A stretch of 64,000 bases of DNA from Rosistilla carotiformis (GTDB lineage: Bacteria; Planctomycetota; Planctomycetia; Pirellulales; Pirellulaceae), in the NCBI RefSeq assembly GCF_007753095.1, contig NZ_CP036348.1, positions 1,488,001-1,552,000 on the forward strand, written 5' to 3'. Numbering within the stretch: the stretch's first letter is position 1; the number at the start of each line of letters is the position of its first letter. Under the pieces are notes generated by a model. The model did not search any database and was not told where the DNA came from. It saw only the letters and a list, made by a program, of their open reading frames with translations. A program made the position numbers and the translations under genes. Below are positions 58,628 to 64,000 of this stretch, piece by piece.

Positions 58628-58688
58628 GCGACAAGCAAGTCAAACCGACCAATTCTGCTTGCTTGTCGCCGCCGGGAACGTCTATAAT
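58628..58688 (+). promoter_or_regulatory. Promoter with inverted repeat for the second DUF1553/DUF1501 module
   Basis: A perfect TATAAT (58683–58688) lies 30 nt before the ATG at 58719. A TTGCTT (58659–58664) at 18-nt spacing could be its -35. The -35 lies inside the right arm (58658–58669) of a perfect 12-bp inverted repeat whose left arm is 58628–58639 (GCGACAAGCAAG…CTTGCTTGTCGC). Such overlap fits a regulator binding site; alternatively the hairpin terminates the upstream peptidase transcript. Confidence 0.5.
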
Positions 58689-58718
58689 TAGCCGTTCCCT
58701 CCTACCCCCATCCCGCCC

Positions 58719-60911
58719 ATGCCTACCCACGCACTTCCGCTCTGGATGCTCCTTGCCTTATGGCTGACGGTGCAGAATGTCGCTGCACAACCTGTCAGCT
58801 TTGAACTGGAAGTCCAGCCGATTCTCGCTGCTCGCGGATGCAGCACCGGCCCTTGCCACGGCAAACAGAACGGCCAGAACGGTTTTCAGTTGTCGTTGCT
58901 CGGCTTCGATTCCAATTTCGATTACAACGCGATCGCTCGGGACGCCCGAGGCCGCCGCGTCTTCCCGACCTCGCCGCGCGAGAGCCTGCTGCTGCTCAAG
59001 GCGACCGGCGAACTGCCCCATGGCGGGGGAAGAAAGCTCGATGAACAGAGCGCCGAATACCGCACGCTGCTGCGTTGGATCGAATCGGGAATGCCACGCA
59101 ATCTGCCCGACGAACCGAGCCTGGACCAGGTGACGGTCTCGCCGACGCAGAAGTTTCTCAAGCCAGGCGAATCGCTGCCGCTGGTCGTCACCGCTCACTA
59201 CAGCAACGGCACGCAGCAAGACGTCACCGCGATGGCGATGTACCAATCCAATGAAAGCGCGACCGTCGCCGTTGGCGACGACGGCGTCGTGCGAGCCGGT
59301 TCGCTGCCGGGCGAAGCGGCGATCATGGTCCGCTACATGAACGTGATCGCAACCTGCAACGTCGCGATCCCGTTGGCGGGCGATGTCCCCGACGACCTCT
59401 ATGCCGACCTGCCGCGCAACAACTTCATCGACGATCACGTCTGGAACAAACTGCAGTCGCTGGGGATCACCCCTTCGGCTTCGGTCGACGATGCCAAGTT
59501 CATGCGACGCGTCTACACCGACATCATCGGTCGCCTGCCGACCGCCGACGAAGCGACAGCGTTTTTGAACGATCCCTCGTCGACCAAGCGTTTGAATCTG
59601 ATCGACGATCTGCTGCAACGCCCTGAATATGCAGAGCACTGGGCCAACAAGTGGGCCGATCTGCTGCGTCCTAATCCGTACCGCGTCGGTATCAAAGCGG
59701 TGCTGAATTACGACCTCTGGATCCGCGAACGTTTCCGCAAAAACGTGCCTTGGGATCAGTTCGTCCGGGAACTGCTGACCGCTCAAGGGAGCACGTTCCA
59801 CAACGGTGCGGTGACCCTGTTCCGTGATCGCCGATCGCCCGACGAATTGACAACGATCACGACTCAGTTGTTCCTGGGCATTCGCTTGGAATGTGCCAAG
59901 TGCCACCATCATCCGTTTGAAAAGTGGAGCCAACACGACTTCTACAGCTTCGCCTCTTACTTCGCCGGTTTGGGCCGAAAGGGTACGGGAGTGTCGCCGC
60001 CGATATCTGGAAGCGAAGAGATCGTCTACGCCGCCAAAAAGGGAACGGTAAACCATCCGACGACCGGCGCTTCGCTGGCCCCAGCCCCGTTGTTCGGTAC
60101 AGCCGAGGTTGGTGCCGACGACAAAGACACTCGCGTCGCGATGGCAGCTTGGATCACCAGTCCCGAAAACGACTACTTCGCTCAAACGATGGCAAACCGC
60201 ATCTGGGCCGACATGATGGGACGTGGAATCGTCGAACCTGTCGACGATTTGCGAGCGACTAACCCGCCCTCCAATGGACCGCTGCTGGACGCCTTGGCCG
60301 ATCATTTCCGCGAGTCGGGATTTGACATCCAAGAGCTGATCCGAGCGATCGCGGCGTCGGCGGTCTATTCGTTGGACAGCGTACCGAACGAGCGAAACGT
60401 TGGTGACACCCGCAATTTCTCGCGTCGCTACCGTCAACGCTTGCGAGCCGAGGTGCTGATGGATTCGGTGGCCGAAGTGACAGGTGTCGAAGATAACTTC
60501 ACCGGCATGCCGGCGGGCAGCCGCGCCAAAGAGATCTGGACCCACCGGATCACTTCGCAGTTCTTAGACGCCTTTGGACGCCCCGACCCAAACCAAGATC
60601 CACCTTGCGAAAGGCAGGAGCAGACGACCGTGACACAGACCTTGCATCTGATGAATTCCAAAACGATGCAGGCCAAGATCACTTCCGATTCAGGCCGCGC
60701 TGCCGATCTGTCCAAGAGCGATCTAAAGCCAGAAGAGGTCGTCCGTCAGCTGTATCTGTCGACCTACAGCCGGCTGCCCGACGATGCGGAATTAGAGTTT
60801 GGCGTCTCGCTTTTTTCTGGTGGTCCAACCGATCCGGCCGTTCGCCGCGATGCCATTCAAGATTTGATGTGGGCTTTGCTCAACACCCCCGAGTTCATGT
60901 TCAAGGATTAG
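58719..60911 (+). CDS. Secreted DUF1549/DUF1553 protein with bacterial Ig-like domain
   Basis: 730 residues with a signal peptide (LPLWMLLALWLTVQNVAAQ). Order: an N-terminal cytochrome-like domain with GCSTGPCHGKQNG (Cys41, Cys46, His47; a CX4CH spacing rather than CX2CH); a Big-2-like Ig domain (about 145–220: TQKFLKPGESLPLVVTAHYSNGTQQDVTAMAMYQSNES); DUF1549 (about 235–430: DDHVWNKLQSLGITPSASVDDAKFMRRVYTDIIGRLPTADEA); a normal CAKCHHHPFEKW; and DUF1553 (MAAWITSPENDYFAQTMANRIWADMMGRGIVEPVDDL). First gene of a three-gene unit with DUF1501 and PPC proteins. Function unknown. Confidence 0.92.
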   Translation: MPTHALPLWMLLALWLTVQNVAAQPVSFELEVQPILAARGCSTGPCHGKQNGQNGFQLSLLGFDSNFDYNAIARDARGRRVFPTSPRESLLLLKATGELPHGGGRKLDEQSAEYRTLLRWIESGMPRNLPDEPSLDQVTVSPTQKFLKPGESLPLVVTAHYSNGTQQDVTAMAMYQSNESATVAVGDDGVVRAGSLPGEAAIMVRYMNVIATCNVAIPLAGDVPDDLYADLPRNNFIDDHVWNKLQSLGITPSASVDDAKFMRRVYTDIIGRLPTADEATAFLNDPSSTKRLNLIDDLLQRPEYAEHWANKWADLLRPNPYRVGIKAVLNYDLWIRERFRKNVPWDQFVRELLTAQGSTFHNGAVTLFRDRRSPDELTTITTQLFLGIRLECAKCHHHPFEKWSQHDFYSFASYFAGLGRKGTGVSPPISGSEEIVYAAKKGTVNHPTTGASLAPAPLFGTAEVGADDKDTRVAMAAWITSPENDYFAQTMANRIWADMMGRGIVEPVDDLRATNPPSNGPLLDALADHFRESGFDIQELIRAIAASAVYSLDSVPNERNVGDTRNFSRRYRQRLRAEVLMDSVAEVTGVEDNFTGMPAGSRAKEIWTHRITSQFLDAFGRPDPNQDPPCERQEQTTVTQTLHLMNSKTMQAKITSDSGRAADLSKSDLKPEEVVRQLYLSTYSRLPDDAELEFGVSLFSGGPTDPAVRRDAIQDLMWALLNTPEFMFKD

Positions 60912-60915
60912 ACAA

Positions 60916-62235
60916 ATGACGCGCTATCAAAATTGTTCCGGTGTGACGCGACGCGATTGTCTGCAGGTCGGGCTGGGCGGATTCTTTTCGCTTGGTCTCT
61001 CGGGTGCGTTGCGTGCTGCGGACGCCTCGCGATTGATCAAACAACATCAAGCCGACGCCTGCATCCTGGTCTGGCAAGATGGCGGCCCATCGCACTACGA
61101 AACCTTCGATCCCAAGCCCGATGCGCCGGTGGAGATTCGCGGCGAATTTGGTACGATCCCGACGGCGATCCCCGGGGTTCGGTTCTCCCAGCACATGACC
61201 GCGACCGCAAAGATCGCCGACCGCTTGTCGATCGTCCGATCGATCCGCCACGATCAAGGAAATCACGGCGCGGGAAACCACTACATGATGACCGGCTCAC
61301 CGCCGCGAATTCCAGTCGGCTGCGGCGCGTTTGTCAGCTTCCATCCCAGCATGGGATCGGTGGTTGCCGCCGAGGTGGGGGCGCCCGCCGGAATGCCCGC
61401 CTATTTCTCGATGCCCAGCATGTCGCGCAGCGGTGGCCCCAATTTCTTGGGTGCCAAATATGCTCCGTTTGTTGTTCCCGACGATCCGAACTCGGCCAGC
61501 TTCCAAGTCCGCGACGTCGCCTTGCCCAAGGGACTCTCCGAAGCCAAGTTCTCCGATCGCCAATCGATTCGCAGGCAGATCGATGCGCTCAAGCGGTTCC
61601 GCGACGAAGCGGCTGCCGATCCGTTGATCGCGGTCGATGAGTTCTACGACCAAGGCCAGCAGCTGATGACTTCGCCGCAGGCTCAAAAGGCGTTCGATAT
61701 CCACAGCGAACCCGAAGAGACGCGTGCGAAATACGGCCGCAATTCGTTTGGCCAACGAGCGTTGTTGGCGCGTCGCTTGGTCGAAGCGGGCGTTCCCTTC
61801 ATCACGCTCTACGAAGGTGGCTGGGATCATCACACCAAGCTGTTCAGTGCGTTCGACAAGAAGCTGCCACCGCATGAGCAAACGATCGCCGCGCTGATCC
61901 AAGATCTGGAAGAGCGTGGAATGCTGGAGCGAACGTTGGTGATCGTGTTGGGCGAGTTTGGCCGCACACCGAAGATCAACAAAGATGGCGGACGCGATCA
62001 CTGGTCCAATGCGATGAGTGTGATGTTTGCCGGTGGTGGAACGCCCGGTGGCCAAGTGATCGGCGCGACCGATCGCCAGGGCTATTCCGCAGTCGACCGC
62101 GTCCTCGCCCCGGAGAACTTCGTTTCGACGGTCTATCGCAAATTGGGAATCGATCCCGACAAGATCGTCCACACTCCCGAAGGGCGGCCGATGACGTACG
62201 TCTCCAATCCCGAACCGATCTCCGAATTGATGTAG
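60916..62235 (+). CDS. DUF1501 protein
   Basis: 439 residues starting 4 nt after the previous stop, so co-translated with the DUF1549/DUF1553 gene. The leader TRRDCLQVGLGGFFSLGLSGALRAAD is Tat-like. Family sections: ACILVWQDGGPSHYETFDPKPDAP, IADRLSIVRSIRHDQGNHGAGNHYMMTG, GSVVAAEVGAPAGMPAYFSMP, ARRLVEAGVPFITLYEGGWDHHTKLF, LVIVLGEFGRTPKINKDGGRDHWSNAMSVMFAGGG and GIDPDKIVHTPEGRPM. About 47 residues shorter than the copy at 23955–25415, and divergent enough to be an old paralogue. Confidence 0.93.
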   Translation: MTRYQNCSGVTRRDCLQVGLGGFFSLGLSGALRAADASRLIKQHQADACILVWQDGGPSHYETFDPKPDAPVEIRGEFGTIPTAIPGVRFSQHMTATAKIADRLSIVRSIRHDQGNHGAGNHYMMTGSPPRIPVGCGAFVSFHPSMGSVVAAEVGAPAGMPAYFSMPSMSRSGGPNFLGAKYAPFVVPDDPNSASFQVRDVALPKGLSEAKFSDRQSIRRQIDALKRFRDEAAADPLIAVDEFYDQGQQLMTSPQAQKAFDIHSEPEETRAKYGRNSFGQRALLARRLVEAGVPFITLYEGGWDHHTKLFSAFDKKLPPHEQTIAALIQDLEERGMLERTLVIVLGEFGRTPKINKDGGRDHWSNAMSVMFAGGGTPGGQVIGATDRQGYSAVDRVLAPENFVSTVYRKLGIDPDKIVHTPEGRPMTYVSNPEPISELM

Positions 62236-62263
62236 CCCGACCGTCGTCGAAAGTCCCCACCGC

Positions 62264-63862
62264 ATGCGAACTCTTGCCCTGATCCTCGCCGCCAGCCAAT
62301 CCCTCTCCGCCCTCGCGGCCCCACCGAAAATAGACCACCTGTTTCCGGCGGGCGTTGGTCGCGAGGCGGCCCGAACCGTCACTGCTGCCGGTTCGTTTTC
62401 GACCTGGCCCCCGCAGGTCTGGGTCGACCGCGAAGGATTGACGGTGACGCCGGCGAAGGACAAAGGGAAGCTGGAGATCGCCGCGGGCGCCGATGCAGCT
62501 GGCGTCTATTTCATCCGACTGTTCGACGCCGAAGGAGCTTCGGTCGTGCGACCGTTCCTTGTCGATTCGCTGCCGGCAGTCGATGAAGTCGAACCCAACA
62601 ACTCGCCCGAACAAGCGCAGCCGATCGATGGCAACGCCGTCGTCGATGGCGTGCTGCACAAATCGGGCGAGGTCGATCGATTTGCGGTCCCGATGAAAAA
62701 AGGGCAAACGCTCGTCGCATCGCTACAGGCCCACAGCCGTCTCGGTTCGCCGATGGATGCCGTGCTGCAAGTCGCCGATCCGCGTGGATTTGTCGTCGCC
62801 CAAAACGATGACAACGTCGGCAACGATCCTCAGATCGCGTTCGAAGCGCCCGCCGACGGAACCTACAGCGTCGGCCTGTTCGCCTTTCCAGCGACTCCCA
62901 ACAGCACGATCAATTTCTCGGGCAGCAGTTCCTACATCTATCGACTGACCCTAACGACCGCCGGTTTCGTCGACCACTGCAGCCCGATGGCGATCGACAC
63001 GGAAACCGATAACGCGATCCAACTGCATGGTTGGAATATCGCCGAGACCGCAGCCAGCGTCACGCCATCGGCGATCCCCGGCGAGCGGCAATATATTTCG
63101 CATCCCGAACTCGCCTCGTTTGTCGAAGTCGTCCGATCGAGCATCCCCGTCTTCGATCCGACCAGGCACAGCGAAGGCGATCCGATCGCCTGGCCCGTAG
63201 TTATCTCGGATCAAATCTCGGCGGCGGGCGAAGTTGACAAGTTCGCCTTCGACGCCAAGAAGGGACAGACGTTGCGATGCCGCGTCGAATCCGATTCGCT
63301 GGGCTATCTGTTGGATCCGGTGCTCACGCTGTTGGATGAAAAAGGCAAACAGCTGGCGGAGGTCGACGATTCGAGCGGACGCCGCGATTCGGAACTGAAG
63401 CAGACGATTCCCGCCGACGGACGCTATGAACTGACAGTCCGCGATCTCTATGGAAATGGAGGCCCACGGTTCGCCTACCGAATGACGATCGACGATTCAC
63501 CCCCCAGCTTCGCCCTGACCGTCGCCGCCGATTCGTTTGTGATCAAAGGGAAAGAGAAACTGACTCTCCCGATCGCCGTCGCTCGCGAGCGGGGTTGTAG
63601 CGACGAGATCGCGATCTCGATCGAAGGGCTACCCGAAACGCTGACCGCCACGACGGGAACGTCCGCGGCCAAAGGGGAGACCGCAAAAGAAGTGAAGCTG
63701 GAGATCAGCGTCAGCGGAGAAGAGAGCGTCGCGTTTTCCGGCCCGATCCGAATCATCGGGCGAATCGCTGGCGAGCGTCCGCGGGAACAAGCGGCGACCT
63801 TCACGGTCGCCGGAACCGAGCAAACGCTCGACCAGATCTGGCTGACCGCGGTCAAGCCATAG
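62264..63862 (+). CDS. Secreted protein with PPC (pre-peptidase C-terminal) domains
   Basis: 532 residues with a short signal peptide (MRTLALILAASQSLSALAA). Two PPC-type modules are seen: VDEVEPNNSPEQAQPIDGNAVVDGVLHKSGEVDRFAVPMKKGQTLVASLQAHSRLGSPMDAVLQVADPRG (about 105–175) and ISAAGEVDKFAFDAKKGQTLRCRVESDSLGYLLDPVLTLLDEKGKQLAEVDD (about 320–370). An Ig-like beta-rich C-terminus follows (LPIAVARERGCSDEIAISIEGLPETLTATTG). PPC domains are secreted adhesion or binding modules. It follows the DUF1501 gene by 28 nt and is probably the third gene of the operon. Confidence 0.9.
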   Translation: MRTLALILAASQSLSALAAPPKIDHLFPAGVGREAARTVTAAGSFSTWPPQVWVDREGLTVTPAKDKGKLEIAAGADAAGVYFIRLFDAEGASVVRPFLVDSLPAVDEVEPNNSPEQAQPIDGNAVVDGVLHKSGEVDRFAVPMKKGQTLVASLQAHSRLGSPMDAVLQVADPRGFVVAQNDDNVGNDPQIAFEAPADGTYSVGLFAFPATPNSTINFSGSSSYIYRLTLTTAGFVDHCSPMAIDTETDNAIQLHGWNIAETAASVTPSAIPGERQYISHPELASFVEVVRSSIPVFDPTRHSEGDPIAWPVVISDQISAAGEVDKFAFDAKKGQTLRCRVESDSLGYLLDPVLTLLDEKGKQLAEVDDSSGRRDSELKQTIPADGRYELTVRDLYGNGGPRFAYRMTIDDSPPSFALTVAADSFVIKGKEKLTLPIAVARERGCSDEIAISIEGLPETLTATTGTSAAKGETAKEVKLEISVSGEESVAFSGPIRIIGRIAGERPREQAATFTVAGTEQTLDQIWLTAVKP

Positions 63863-63890
63863 TTCCCATCAAACGAAGTGCGACGCGTCG

Positions 63891-64000
63891 CTACTTGCCT
63901 TCGAGATCAAAATCGAACGTGTTGTCTCCAGCGGCCACGTCGACCTGTAGCTCGCTCGCCTCGTTGTATTTGGCTGGCAACAACTCGGGGCGCGCTTCGA
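63891..64000 (-). CDS. Unidentified protein, C-terminal end (right-truncated)
   Basis: The minus-strand frame entering from the right edge ends at TAG 63893→63891 after 35 visible residues, ending [15 protein letters not shown]. The beta-strand-like, acidic tail resembles the last strands of secreted beta-sandwich domains. It converges on the PPC gene with 28 bp between stops. Too short for identification. Confidence 0.55.
   Translation of the reverse strand, partial: EARPELLPAKYNEASELQVDVAAGDNTFDFDLEGK

Noticed and set aside
58758-60545. 595-codon minus-strand open frame antisense to the second DUF1549/DUF1553 gene
   Set aside because: Shadow of the plus-strand gene; Arg/His-rich translation without domains.

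Overview
The window reads as a chromosomal stretch of a planctomycete, most likely family Pirellulaceae (Rhodopirellula/Rosistilla-like). The grounds are two DUF1549/DUF1553–DUF1501 gene modules, a secreted sulfatase, a protein with the planctomycete LEPR-XLL N-terminal motif, two transmembrane Ser/Thr kinases of planctomycete type, many small lineage-type hypothetical proteins, moderately high GC, and frequent lack of strong Shine-Dalgarno sequences. Genus is inference; no rRNA, tRNA or CRISPR array was seen.

Layout. 1–5.5 kb: tail of a polysaccharide-export protein; a cysH–Rrf2 sulfate-assimilation pair behind a strong IscR/Rrf2-like operator; a TPR protein; an orphan OppF-type ATPase; a secreted beta-propeller. 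5.7–14.4 kb: a very long acidic, repeat-rich LEPR-XLL protein translationally coupled to a membrane Ser/Thr kinase with an extracytoplasmic domain, then a VanZ-like protein and a second kinase with a periplasmic sensor. 14.4–23.5 kb: amidohydrolase, an oversized TolC-like lipoprotein, an ACT-domain protein, an SBBP-repeat protein, a membrane-anchored hypothetical, and a queD–DMT transporter pair. 23.7–30.6 kb: a 154-bp nested inverted repeat, a DUF1501/DUF1553 module, a nucleoside symporter-like MFS protein and a ThuA protein. 30.8–36.1 kb: DUF4160–DUF2442 pair, fasciclin protein with a clear terminator, ABC-2-type ATPase, CPXCG protein, lipoprotein, Gfo/Idh/MocA oxidoreductase, SlyX.

36.1–46.6 kb: flagellar distal-rod and ring genes flgF-G-A-H and flgI-J on the minus strand, separated by about 5.5 kb that carries transketolase, transaldolase, an ExoD-like protein and a small Cys-containing ORF. 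46.8–56.3 kb: sulfatase, ferrochelatase, MgtE, ABC1/UbiB kinase, small basic protein, mannose-1-phosphate guanylyltransferase, FHA-domain membrane protein. 56.5–64 kb: M13 metallopeptidase, then a second module of DUF1549/DUF1553, DUF1501 and PPC-domain protein behind a promoter-like TATAAT with an overlapping inverted repeat, and finally the 3' end of a convergent gene.

Taken together the region mixes housekeeping functions (haem, sulfur, Mg2+, pentose phosphates, queuosine, motility) with the secreted and signalling repertoire typical of planctomycetes. The most distinctive candidates for uncharacterised biology are the LEPR-XLL acidic protein/kinase operon, the paired DUF1553–DUF1501 modules, the queD-coupled transporter, and the nested inverted-repeat element.
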